From positions 558,001 through 622,000 of the forward strand of contig NZ_JACJSA010000002.1 of the NCBI RefSeq assembly GCF_014697545.1: 64,000 nucleotides of DNA, in the 5' to 3' direction. Numbering within the stretch: position 1 is the first letter of the stretch; the number at the start of each line of letters is the position of its first letter. Below, piece after piece: positions 16,587 through 24,222 of the stretch. The DNA is from Oscillatoria sp. FACHB-1407. GTDB taxonomy: Bacteria; Cyanobacteriota; Cyanobacteriia; Elainellales; Elainellaceae. The notes beneath the pieces are model-generated. The model had not been told where the DNA came from. It saw only the letters and a program-made list of their open reading frames with translations, and did no database searches. The translations under genes were made by a program, and so were the position numbers.

Positions 16587-17606
16587 ATGAATAGAATTAG
16601 AATTGCTCTTTTAATCATTTATGTTCTTCTATTCATCCTGCTTCGCTCTATCAAGATGCTAATTTGGGCAAAAACCATTGGCAAAGATATTTATATCAAT
16701 GCCTGGTATGGCGAGTTAGGCAATAATTTGATCCAAATTGTTCATGCCGAATATCTATCACAGAAAACAGGTTTAACCATTCATTTACCCAAGCATCGAT
16801 ATTTAAATTTAGAGCAGAGTTATCGCATCCATACTATTTCGCCAAGCGTCCCCCAGGATGTTGATCCTGGAACGACTGGATTATTTTTGGCTGACTTGCG
16901 AAGTCACCCTGGAGAGGTTTCTTTGAGGCGAGAATTATTCAGAAGTTTCTTCTACAAATACGATATTTCGCCCTTTAAACCAAGCTTAACGGAATACCGT
17001 ACGCTATTTCAAACCAAAGCTCTGCCTTTGATTTCCAGTCGAGCTAGCCAGCGTGTGACGGACGAAACCCTCGTCATTCATATGCGGTCAGGAGATGTGT
17101 TTCAAAAGAAACCTCATCCTGCTTATGTGCAACCTCCTGTGAGTTTTTACTTAAAAATAATTGAAGAATTTAACTTCACCGATATTTTAATCGTCACTCA
17201 GAATGATTTTAGAAATCCATGTATTGAGCACTTAAAGCAATTAATTCCAACCGTTAGAGTTCAAGCATCAACATTAGAGGATGATATTAGCGCAATTCTG
17301 AGCGCACGAAATTTAGTCACGGCTTTCAGTACATTCTCGATCGCTTTGGCATTTGCTTCTACGCAAATTAAACAACTCTACATACCTCAACTCCAGGTCA
17401 AAAAAGACTACTGGAGAACTCTATTCTGGTCGCCTATCTTTAAACTGGCGTTTCAGTCAAACGACTATAACAATCAATTTGAATCACTCGACTTTACGCT
17501 TTATCCCATCAAAATACATAACTATGTGGCGATCGGTGATTGGAAAAATAATCAGGCACAACGAGACTTAATGATTCATCATTCTCGTGAACACCTGTCT
17601 TTTTGA
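16587..17606 (+). CDS. Putative fucosyltransferase-like glycosyltransferase (membrane-anchored)
   Basis: A 339-residue protein with an N-terminal membrane anchor (IALLIIYVLLFILLRSIKML, residues about 5-24). The central VIHMRSGDVFQKKPHPAYVQ resembles the HxRxGD motif of GT11/GT23/GT37-type fucosyltransferases, which binds GDP-fucose, and the LGNNLIQIVHAEYLS segment near residue 48 resembles the N-terminal GNxxFQ region of those enzymes. LVTAFSTFSIALAFAS near 250 would fit the third conserved motif (S-T-F). Assignment is to the superfamily only. The gene is clearly more AT-rich than its neighbours and contains no full HIP1 octamer, which suggests recent transfer. Confidence 0.55.
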   Translation: MNRIRIALLIIYVLLFILLRSIKMLIWAKTIGKDIYINAWYGELGNNLIQIVHAEYLSQKTGLTIHLPKHRYLNLEQSYRIHTISPSVPQDVDPGTTGLFLADLRSHPGEVSLRRELFRSFFYKYDISPFKPSLTEYRTLFQTKALPLISSRASQRVTDETLVIHMRSGDVFQKKPHPAYVQPPVSFYLKIIEEFNFTDILIVTQNDFRNPCIEHLKQLIPTVRVQASTLEDDISAILSARNLVTAFSTFSIALAFASTQIKQLYIPQLQVKKDYWRTLFWSPIFKLAFQSNDYNNQFESLDFTLYPIKIHNYVAIGDWKNNQAQRDLMIHHSREHLSF

Positions 17607-17765
17607 GGAAGTAAAAGCTCCTTAGATAGTCCATATATTCAGGTATTGGGGTTTAATTCTCACAAAACAACTGCATTGTGGAGTTTTAATAACAGAATTG
17701 TTCTATTCTCTGTCGTAAGACAATAGGTATGATTGATCAATCTGAAATTGGTGTTGATTGCAGCA

Positions 17766-18827
17766 ATGCGTAAAAAGATCCTATTCGTTCTATCCTTCCT
17801 CACTGCCCTGATTCTGACTGTGACCGCCTGTGGTCCCAGCTCGACACCAACCGATGCAGGTGCAGGCTCTCCCGCTGCGACTGAGCAACAAACCATTGGC
17901 GTGGTCTTAGACACTGGCGGGGAAAACGACAAATCCTTCAACGAGTACACCCTGAAAGGGGCACGAGAAGGAGCTGAAGCCGCTGGATTAGGCTTTTCCT
18001 ACATTAGCTCTGCGGCTAGCAGCGATTATGAAAAGAATATTGAAACTCAAATTTCTGAAGGGGCAGATCTGGTTGTTACCGTTGGATTTTTGATGGGGGA
18101 TGCTACCGCTGCGATGGCGCGGAAATATCCCGACACGAAATTTGTGATCATCGACTATGCCTTCAGTGCTGAAGAGGGTGCCCCAGATCCCTATGAAACT
18201 GACCTAAAAAATGTCACGAGCTTGATGTTTGCCGAAGATCAGGCGGGCTATCTGGCAGGGGTATTAGCTGCTTGCGTCAGCGAAACGAACACGATTGCCA
18301 CCGTGTCTGGAATGGAGATTCCCCCTGTTGTGCGCTTTGTCACCGGATTCCAGAATGGAGCCAAGTCGGTTAAGCCCGATATCGTGACGTTCAACCAATA
18401 CATTCCTGACTTTAATGACCCTGCAACAGGCAAATCTGTCGGACAAAACTTTATCAGCCAGGGAGCCGATGTCATTTTTGGGGTCGGGGGCAACACCGGA
18501 AACGGGGGTTTATTAGCGGCTAAAGAGGCAGGCGTGAAGGCGATCGGGGTTGACGTAGATCAATACCTCACCTACCCGGAAGTGAAAGATGCCCTGATTT
18601 CCAGTGCTGTGAAAAATATGGATGTGGCAACCCAGGAAGCGATTCAAGCCTTTGCAGATGGAACGTTGGAACCTGGTGTTCAAATCTCGACGATCGCCAC
18701 AGGGGGTGTGGGCTTAGCTCCCTACCATGATTGGGAAAGCAAAATTTCTCAGGAGTGCAAAGACCGAGTTGCCACGGCGACAGAGCAACTAACCGCTGAC
18801 CCCAGCATTACGGGAGTAGAGAGCTGA
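17766..18827 (+). CDS. BMP-family ABC transporter substrate-binding lipoprotein
   Basis: A 353-residue periplasmic binding lipoprotein of the BmpA/Med/TmpC (PF02608) family. These usually bind purine nucleosides or related compounds. MRKKILFVLSFLTALILT is followed by a lipobox V-T-A-C, so the Cys is lipidated. TIGVVLDTGGENDKSFNEYTLKG and the later DVIFGVGGNTGNGGLLAAKEAG with GVDVDQYL are family hallmarks. The ATG at 17766 is chosen because it starts exactly at the signal peptide. The ATPase gene follows 73 bp downstream. No purine-specific residue can be judged by eye. Confidence 0.92.
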   Translation: MRKKILFVLSFLTALILTVTACGPSSTPTDAGAGSPAATEQQTIGVVLDTGGENDKSFNEYTLKGAREGAEAAGLGFSYISSAASSDYEKNIETQISEGADLVVTVGFLMGDATAAMARKYPDTKFVIIDYAFSAEEGAPDPYETDLKNVTSLMFAEDQAGYLAGVLAACVSETNTIATVSGMEIPPVVRFVTGFQNGAKSVKPDIVTFNQYIPDFNDPATGKSVGQNFISQGADVIFGVGGNTGNGGLLAAKEAGVKAIGVDVDQYLTYPEVKDALISSAVKNMDVATQEAIQAFADGTLEPGVQISTIATGGVGLAPYHDWESKISQECKDRVATATEQLTADPSITGVES

Positions 18828-18900
18828 CCATGCATGACTACAGGTTACTCCCGGTTGTCACCATCTCCCTGGGTCAGGGGGACTACAGGGAGTGCATCCA

Positions 18901-20451
18901 ATGATGGCTAACGAGGTAACCGTGTCGCCTGTGCTGGAAGCCGCTCACATCACCAAACGGTTTGGGGGAGTCGTTGCTAACGACGACATTGATTTCACGG
19001 TCAAGCCCGGAGAGATCCACGTTCTGTTGGGTGAAAATGGGGCAGGCAAAACGACTCTGATGAACATCCTGTATGGATTAGAGCGACCTGATGAAGGGGA
19101 GATTCGAGTGGAGGGGAAACCTGTTCACTTTGATGGTCCTAAGGATGCGATTCGACAGGGTGTAGTGATGGTGCACCAGCACTTTATGTTGGTGCCCGTC
19201 TTCACGGTGTTAGAGAACATTGTGCTGGGTGTAGAACAGGTGCAGCAACCGTTTCGCTGGTTGCGGAATCTGGGGGTGCTCGATCGCGCCAGACCCAAAC
19301 GCCGCATTCAAGACCTGGCGGATCAGTTGAGCCTCAAGGTCAACCTCAACGCACGGGTGGGTGACTTACCTGTCGGGATTCAGCAGAAAGTTGAAATCAT
19401 CAAAGCCCTGTATCGAGGGGCACGGATTTTGATTCTGGATGAGCCGACGGCTGTCCTCACTCCGGCTGAAAGCACTGAGTTGTTTGGACTGCTGCGACTG
19501 CTAGCTCAGCAGGGGTTGTCGGTGGTGATGATTACCCACAAATTGAAGGAAGGGTTGGCGATCGCCGATCGCATTTCGGTGATGCGGCAGGGCAAGATGG
19601 TCGGCACGGTAAATCCGGCTGATGCCACTGAAGCCCTCCTGGCTGAGATGATGGTGGGACGCAAGGTGATTCTGCAAGTGCAAAAGCCTCCCCTGCAAGC
19701 CGGGGAACCTGTGCTGCAAATCAGCGGATTGCAAGTGTTAGACGATCGCCAACAAATCGCGGTAGATGGCGTTGACCTCACCGTTCGAGCCGGAGAAATT
19801 CTTGGCATTGCCGGGGTGCAGGGCAATGGACAAACTGAACTCGCTGAGGCGATCGCAGGCTTACGGGCGATCGCCAAAGGACGAGTCGAAATTCTGGGGC
19901 AAGAGCGCACCCAGGCAACGCCGCGTGAGTTGATCGAGGCAGGACTGGCGCATGTCCCCGAAGACCGGGGTAAAAATGGTCTGGTCAAGCCCTACTCCAT
20001 CGCCGATAACATTGCCTTGTGCACCTACTACAAACCGCCTTTAGCCAAGGGTCTGCTGATTCGAGAGGGGGCGATCGCGCGTCAAGCAACTCGTTTAATC
20101 GAGGAGTTTGATATCCGTCCGGGAAATCCTCGCTATGCGGCGGGTTCGCTCTCTGGGGGTAACCAACAAAAGGTGGTAATGGCGCGAGAGCTATCGCGGG
20201 GGGCACACTTGCTGGTTGCCTGCCAACCCACTCGCGGAGTTGATATTGGGGCGATCGAACTGATCCACAATCGGATTGTCGAAGCCCGCAGTCAGGGGAT
20301 GGGCGTGTTGCTCATCTCTTCGGAACTGGATGAGATTCTCACCCTCTCCGACCGGGTGGCGGTGATGTTTCAAGGCAAGTTAGTGGAAACGCTGGAGATT
20401 GCTCAGGCAACCCGCGATCGCCTGGGTGGTTTGATGGCGGGGGTGAGGTAG
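18901..20451 (+). CDS. Nucleoside-type ABC importer ATPase with two nucleotide-binding domains
   Basis: A 516-residue double ATPase of the YufO/RbsA-like type that partners BMP lipoproteins. The first domain has Walker A GENGAGKTT near residue 45, an unusual signature LPVGIQQKVEI, and Walker B ILILDEPTAVLTP. The second has a degenerate P-loop GVQGNGQTE, signature SLSGGNQQKVVMARE and Walker B-like HLLVACQPTRGVD. In this family it normally works with two permeases (YufP/YufQ type), whose genes usually follow; here the next sequence is a gene fragment and a transposase, and no permease is seen. The ATG at 18901 has AGGGAG eight bases upstream and is preferred over the GTG at 18892. Confidence 0.92.
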   Translation: MMANEVTVSPVLEAAHITKRFGGVVANDDIDFTVKPGEIHVLLGENGAGKTTLMNILYGLERPDEGEIRVEGKPVHFDGPKDAIRQGVVMVHQHFMLVPVFTVLENIVLGVEQVQQPFRWLRNLGVLDRARPKRRIQDLADQLSLKVNLNARVGDLPVGIQQKVEIIKALYRGARILILDEPTAVLTPAESTELFGLLRLLAQQGLSVVMITHKLKEGLAIADRISVMRQGKMVGTVNPADATEALLAEMMVGRKVILQVQKPPLQAGEPVLQISGLQVLDDRQQIAVDGVDLTVRAGEILGIAGVQGNGQTELAEAIAGLRAIAKGRVEILGQERTQATPRELIEAGLAHVPEDRGKNGLVKPYSIADNIALCTYYKPPLAKGLLIREGAIARQATRLIEEFDIRPGNPRYAAGSLSGGNQQKVVMARELSRGAHLLVACQPTRGVDIGAIELIHNRIVEARSQGMGVLLISSELDEILTLSDRVAVMFQGKLVETLEIAQATRDRLGGLMAGVR

Positions 20452-20457
20452 AGCGTC

Positions 20458-20680
20458 TCATAGCCCTGCCTCTGTTAATGCCTGTTGCAGGTCATCCAAA
20501 ATCCCTAATGTGTCTGCCCAATTCGCCATGTACCTATAATCGAGGTTCTCAACCTGCACCTTCAAAATCCCCAAGACACTGTCCTGATCTCTGGCTGAGT
20601 CATGGCGAGTCTTTACTTGCCTTGCAATTTCTCCAAACCGGGGAGGTCTGCTCCTGCCTGGTTGAATGATATTACTTTTG
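20458..20680 (-). pseudogene. C-terminal remnant, possibly of a nucleotidyltransferase (AbiEii-like) protein
   Basis: The minus strand carries an open frame without a start that ends at 20458. It encodes SARDQDSVLGILKVQVENL followed by DYRYMANWADTLGILDDLQQ and ALTEAGL. The pattern of a short helix, a VLGILKV segment and a paired D-Y-x-Y-x-x-x-W-A helix resembles the C terminus of AbiEii-type nucleotidyltransferase toxins. The 5' part is missing, the family assignment is tentative, and the fragment lies next to the REP-flanked transposase that may have truncated it. Confidence 0.4.
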
Positions 20681-20728
20681 CACCCATTTAATCAGGCGAT
20701 CGCACTGAAGCGAATGAAGCTCTTGTAG

Positions 20729-20755
20729 GGTGCGTTGCGGTCAAGCAAACGCACC
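20729..20755. repeat. REP hairpin, left of RAYT gene
   Basis: GGTGCGTTGC-ggtcaa-GCAAACGCACC forms a hairpin. With its flank (GCGATCGCACTGAAG... to ACCAT) it is the inverted counterpart of the right-hand copy at 21358-21384, so the two bracket the transposase gene. Confidence 0.8.
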
Positions 20756-20756
20756 A

Positions 20757-21312
20757 TCAGATTTCATATCGACTTGCATCTAGATCTAAGTTAATTGGTT
20801 GATGACCCCAATTTAGCGGATAAACCCCTTGAGCAATGAATCGATGTACGCTCGAAAATTGCCAGGCTTGAGGAACTTGACAGAGATCATGACGAACTGG
20901 ATTGTAGTGGATGTAGTCACAATGCTGAGCAAAATCTGCTTCGTCTCGAATTAAGTGCTCCCAGAACCGACGCTGCCAGAGATTTCGCTCTTTGCGCTTG
21001 GTTCGAGAGGCTGAAACCTCTAGGTTGAGTCCTAAAGTGCTTCCATAGTGCCTCGTTACATAGGTTTTGACCAGTCGCAGACGGGTTGACAAAATCATTG
21101 TCGGTTTGAGGTAATGTCCACAAGCTGTGAAAATGGTCTGGCAGCAGCACAAAGGCATCAATCAAAAAGGGGTGATTTTGCCTCACTCGGTTGATTGCTG
21201 TGCGTAATGCATGACGGGCAATGTCAGTACATAGCCAGGGTTGGCGTTGGTAGGTGACTTGGGTAATAAAGTAAGTACCACCCGCGATCGCAGGTCTTCG
21301 GTAGTTGGGCAT
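20757..21312 (-). pseudogene. REP-associated tyrosine transposase (RAYT), single-base frameshift
   Basis: A Y1-type HUH transposase of the REP-associated family. The N-terminal part in one frame has MPNYRRPAIAGGTYFITQVT and the HUH motif in LLPDHFHSLW. After SLWTLPQTDNDF the coding continues in another frame as STRLRLVKTYVTRHYG, then WQRRFWEHLIRD and the tyrosine-bearing DYIHYNPVRHDL. Removing one base (C at about 21090 on the plus strand) restores the full 185-residue protein, matching the family's DFSTRW.L.K junction. The gene is bounded on both sides by inverted REP hairpins. It is classed as a pseudogene because of the frameshift. The domain and the frameshift are clear; whether the frameshift is programmed is unknown. 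Confidence 0.88.
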
Positions 21313-21357
21313 GTAATTGTTCAATTAGGCATTTAATGTAAGGATGCCCACTAAAAT

Positions 21358-21384
21358 GGTGCGTTTGCTGATCAGCAACGCACC
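21358..21384. repeat. REP hairpin, right of RAYT gene
   Basis: GGTGCGTTTGCTGATCAGCA followed by ACGCACC is a near-perfect hairpin. It is the inverted partner of 20729-20755 and is repeated as a diverged copy at 22934-22960. Confidence 0.8.
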
Positions 21385-21410
21385 TTACAAGAGCGGCGAT
21401 CGCACTAAGT

Positions 21411-21533
21411 ACAACTCATCGTAAATAGGGGTGGGAATTCGGGGTGCAGGGGTGGAACCCTTGACTGGGGGCGAAGCTCCCATACCCCCCTGGTTTTATC
21501 TCCAAACCCTATCTGTGAATCACAGGACTAAGT
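21411..21533. mobile_element. Repeat family A, full-length unit 1 (MITE-like)
   Basis: A unit of about 123 bp: left end AGTACAACTCATCGTAAATA, GC-rich palindromic core, then CCCTGGTTTTATCTCCAAACC and CTATCTGTGAATCACAGGAC. Near-identical full units occur at 30182-30303 (inverted) and 34882-35004, with the same ends, showing that the unit moves as a block. Confidence 0.75.
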
Positions 21534-21553
21534 TTCGTTGACTATATTCAAAA

Positions 21554-21626
21554 TTTGAATGGTTTCTAGTACCTTTGTAGCAACACAAGTCGCTCCCTTC
21601 AATCTGTTGCACTAGACCTGTTGGTC
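21554..21626 (-). other. Degenerate integron attC site (attC-D)
   Basis: Read on the minus strand, R''-like GACCAAC is followed by an L'' arm TCTAGTGCAACAG that contains the same extra G as the other sites. The loop starts ATTGAAGG as in attC-C. The L' arm is recognisable as TGTTGC...ACTAGA but interrupted by about nine bases, and the R' core GTT has become ATT. The PhyH stop codon lies inside the site, as is common for cassettes. R'' GACCAAC nearly complements GTTGGAC, the start of this cassette. Probably no longer recombinogenic. Confidence 0.4.
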
Positions 21627-22375
21627 TGCAACCTCTGCACATCCTTAAAAATAGCAGATTGGAACTCATAGCCAAGTAACTGCCTAAGCTTTGGGCTAGC
21701 TTGCTCTAGGAATGCTGGTGACATCTGAGGGGCAGGGTTTTCCAATGGTCGGATAAACTTTGGATTGTAATTTCCTAGTACCGAAACACGCGGTTCCTTT
21801 GAGGAATTTATCGATGTATCATGCCAACAGAGTCCGTGGGAAAGAATAACCGAGCCTGCTGTTCCAATCACTTTATGGGCTAATTCCGCAAACCTTTTGG
21901 GATCTGGGAATTGACAAAGCTTTTGAGTGTTTGCCGCAAATAGAGGGGCACCGTTAGTTTCCGTAAAATCCTCCATCATCCAAATTGCTTGAACTTCCAT
22001 CACAGGGGTCGTTGGGTAAGGAGGAGTCATAGTGAAATAAGGGTAATCAACATGTGCTCCCATGTTGCTAGCACCTGGATAGAGGATATGTGCTGAGAAC
22101 CCACCAAGGGTCATATCACTTCCTAAAATTGCTTCCACAACCTCAATCACCTGTGGGTGCTGCACCATCTGCTCAAAAATTTTTGATTCATCCACCAACT
22201 TGTATAGGCGCGATCGCTCACCAACCTTCAAAAGCCGTCCTACTGGCTGTTTTGCGACAAGTTGAAGAATTTGCAATCTGGCTTCAGCAACTTCCTGAGG
22301 TGGAAACAACTCCGGTAATATGACATAGCCTTTACCGTAAACAATTTCTTCTGCTAAGGATACTGCGTCCAGCAT
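21599..22375 (-). CDS. Phytanoyl-CoA dioxygenase-like Fe(II)/2-oxoglutarate oxygenase (cassette 4)
   Basis: A 258-residue PhyH-family protein with a double-stranded beta-helix fold. The iron ligands are likely H108 and D110 in MGAHVDYP and H185 in CWHDTSINSS, with R196 in EPRVSVLGNY as the probable 2-oxoglutarate-binding arginine. Family members hydroxylate very diverse small molecules, so the substrate is not predictable. The gene is on the minus strand, as are all other cassette genes, and lies between attC-C and the decayed attC-D, with its stop inside the latter. A 290-bp non-coding stretch precedes it within the cassette. The start ATG gives MLDAVSLAEEIVYGKGYV. Confidence 0.85.
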   Translation of the reverse strand: MLDAVSLAEEIVYGKGYVILPELFPPQEVAEARLQILQLVAKQPVGRLLKVGERSRLYKLVDESKIFEQMVQHPQVIEVVEAILGSDMTLGGFSAHILYPGASNMGAHVDYPYFTMTPPYPTTPVMEVQAIWMMEDFTETNGAPLFAANTQKLCQFPDPKRFAELAHKVIGTAGSVILSHGLCWHDTSINSSKEPRVSVLGNYNPKFIRPLENPAPQMSPAFLEQASPKLRQLLGYEFQSAIFKDVQRLQTNRSSATD

Positions 22376-22665
22376 GGCTCATTTCCTTTATGACAGTATC
22401 GCCACCATACAACCAAATTAGTGTCAATTCCAGAACAGGTAGCTTTGCCAGCAGTTCTCATGATGAAAATTTTCCCTCTGTGACAGAGGCAGTGGGGTAG
22501 CTCATCACTCTTGTGCAAACGGGAATCCATCCACAAGCAGTCTGGCAACCTGGATTTCCACCGACACAGGAATGACCGATCTAGATCAGAGTATCGGTGG
22601 AGCGTCCTTACCCGATCGGCTATTGCAACCACTGGTCTCAAAATGAGAATTGCTGTAGCTTTGCA

Positions 22666-22751
22666 GTCCAACGGTCGTGGTCAGCAGTTGTTAGTAACCT
22701 CAAACTCAGCACTAACGGCTTCCTTCAATCCGTTGCACCGCGATGTTAATA
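22666..22751 (-). other. Integron attC site (attC-C)
   Basis: An 86-bp site. On the minus strand R'' is TATTAAC, the L'' arm is TCGCGGTGCAACGG, the L' arm is CTGCTGACCACGA and R' is GTTGGAC, a perfect GTTRRRY. The arms pair with a few mismatches and leave the same unpaired G as attC-A and attC-B. The R' end is the start of the PhyH cassette. Length and architecture agree with the two better sites. Confidence 0.7.
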
Positions 22752-22860
22752 TGCGATCGCACTGAACCGGATGAAGTAAGCGGCTTAGGAGTTGTTAGGT
22801 TGACGAAGGAAATCTAATCTGTGGGCGATCGTACTGCTACAGACCACCTTTGCCCCATCC

Positions 22861-22985
22861 CCGATCGCAGGTCTTCGGCAGTGGGACATGTAAGTGCTCA
22901 ATTAGGCATTGATGTGAGGATGCCTACTAGAATGGTGCATTTGCTTATCAGCAACGCATCTTTACAGGAGCGGCGATCGCACTAC
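22861..22985. repeat. Remnant of a second RAYT unit (5' end plus REP) inside cassette 3
   Basis: This segment matches 21287-21412: the same CGATCGCAGGTCTTCGG start (first codons of RAYT on the minus strand), ACATGTAA, CAATTAGGCATT, and the REP hairpin at 22934-22960, ending GCGGCGATCGCACTA. The rest of the transposase is absent. No protein-coding frame is supported between 22376 and 23148 otherwise. Confidence 0.8.
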
Positions 22986-23015
22986 TCACCCGTCCGTAAC
23001 ATGAGTGCGAAAGCA

Positions 23016-23104
23016 GGCTAACGTTCCGCTTCACCCGCCGCTAGTAGCCTTTCGTTCTTAACCAGCCAGTTTGATACGGTCGGTGTGCAAGCGGATTGTT
23101 AGCC
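23016..23104 (-). other. Integron attC site (attC-B)
   Basis: An 89-bp site read on the minus strand: R'' GGCTAAC, L'' arm TCCGCTTGCACACCG, L' arm CGGCGGGTGAAGCGGA, R' GTTAGCC. The arms pair with one unpaired G in L'' (TCCGCTT-G-CAC), the hallmark of attC folding. R'' GGCTAAC is the exact complement of GTTAGCC, which begins the same cassette (cassette 2) at attC-A. It lies 45 bp after the stop of the cassette 2 gene. Confidence 0.85.
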
Positions 23105-23148
23105 CTGACAAACTAAACCAGAGTAACTTTATGCGCTTGACCTAAGCT

Positions 23149-24042
23149 TCAATAAACTTTAGTTTGCTCCATAATCTCTTGAAGACTTTTTTGAGGATCG
23201 TACATATCTTGATCAACTTTTGATACTAGAAATGAGGGGCGTTCTATTAACGTGTTCAATTTTCTTGGATAATCACGCCACTCTCTTGAGTACTTGACAC
23301 CTCGAAACAATAAGTTAGTTCCATCATCTAGAGTGAGATACTTAGCACTATTATCTACCAAAAGACAAGCTTGCATATTTCCCCCAATGAATGTTTGATT
23401 TGGATCTTCAATTGCACGTCGCATCATGCGGACACAAGCCACATCTAATGCTGAGTTCATCTCCATTCCTACACACATGAGAGAGTTAGTCTCTCGTCGG
23501 ATCGTTTCACGGGATTCTTCAGCGTTATCCCCGATCACAGCTAGAAGTAATCCATCTTCCTGCTGAATCTCTTCTAAAACTAAATCTGATTCTGTTCCTC
23601 TAACATAAATTATTCTTATTTTCCCACTATCATCTGTTGCTGTCATCAAGTATTCAATTTCTTGATCCCATGCATCTTGCCAAAATTCATGAAGTGTAAT
23701 CTTGACTCTATCAATATATTGTTCAAAACTGTAATTTTCGTAAAACGTTTTGAAAACTGAGTCTAAATGGATTAGGCTTTGTAACCCAAGAGAAACAGCT
23801 CCAGCAATGGAAAAAACGAAATCACGGTAACTCTCACTACCATCCGTTACAGCAGACACTATCTGAATTTTAATACCCCTATCAGTTTGATGTTTAATTT
23901 CTGCGTTTGACGGTAGAAATCCTCCTACAGTAGTTTCCTTGGTACTAGCCCCAAGAGTAGTAATACGAGAATCCGCATAGCAGATTGCTCTAGGAATATC
24001 GTCATTGGGAGATTTGAATTTGTATGAAATACAGAGGGTCAT
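23149..24042 (-). CDS. Uncharacterised cassette 2 protein, Ntn-hydrolase-like N terminus
   Basis: A 297-residue protein of unknown function. The N-terminal half reads like a proteasome/HslV-type Ntn-hydrolase: a short strand (MTLCISYKF), an AICYADSRIT segment equivalent to the v-x-a-a-D-s-r block, then TDRGIKI before VFSIAGAVSLGLQSLI. In such enzymes the nucleophile would be an N-terminal Thr or Cys after processing; here residue 2 is Thr and residue 4 Cys, so activity is possible but unproved. The C-terminal part (about 190-297) is unassigned. AT-rich, no HIP1 site, unlike the flanking chromosome. It is enclosed between attC-A and attC-B and read away from the integrase, consistent with a mobile gene cassette. 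Confidence 0.7.
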   Translation of the reverse strand: MTLCISYKFKSPNDDIPRAICYADSRITTLGASTKETTVGGFLPSNAEIKHQTDRGIKIQIVSAVTDGSESYRDFVFSIAGAVSLGLQSLIHLDSVFKTFYENYSFEQYIDRVKITLHEFWQDAWDQEIEYLMTATDDSGKIRIIYVRGTESDLVLEEIQQEDGLLLAVIGDNAEESRETIRRETNSLMCVGMEMNSALDVACVRMMRRAIEDPNQTFIGGNMQACLLVDNSAKYLTLDDGTNLLFRGVKYSREWRDYPRKLNTLIERPSFLVSKVDQDMYDPQKSLQEIMEQTKVY

Positions 24043-24096
24043 AGATGTAGTTCAAGGATTCTAAAGCTAAAGCTGTACTGCTACAAAATAAATGAG

Positions 24097-24183
24097 GGCT
24101 AACGGTTCGGGTCAGCGGTTGCCGGAATCTTTGCATCCAACCCAAGCGGCTTTGGTCAATCCGCTGCACCCGAATTGTTATAC
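24097..24183 (-). other. Integron attC site (attC-A)
   Basis: An 87-bp site read on the minus strand: R'' GTATAAC, L'' arm TCGGGTGCAGCGG, L' arm CCGCTGACCCGA, R' GTTAGCC. The arms pair perfectly over 12 bp apart from one unpaired G in L''. R'' is the exact complement of GTTATAC at 25640-25646, the start of the same cassette next to the integrase. This is the most regular site of the array and lies 40 bp after the stop of the cassette 1 gene. Confidence 0.9.
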
Positions 24184-24222
24184 GGCGATCAACCCACATT
24201 TTTAGCCTAGTTTTCCTAAAAA

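Noticed and set aside
22376-22665. Plus- and minus-strand frames of 80-100 codons upstream of the dioxygenase
   Set aside because: They show no protein-like composition, cross the attC site and have no ribosome-binding sites.
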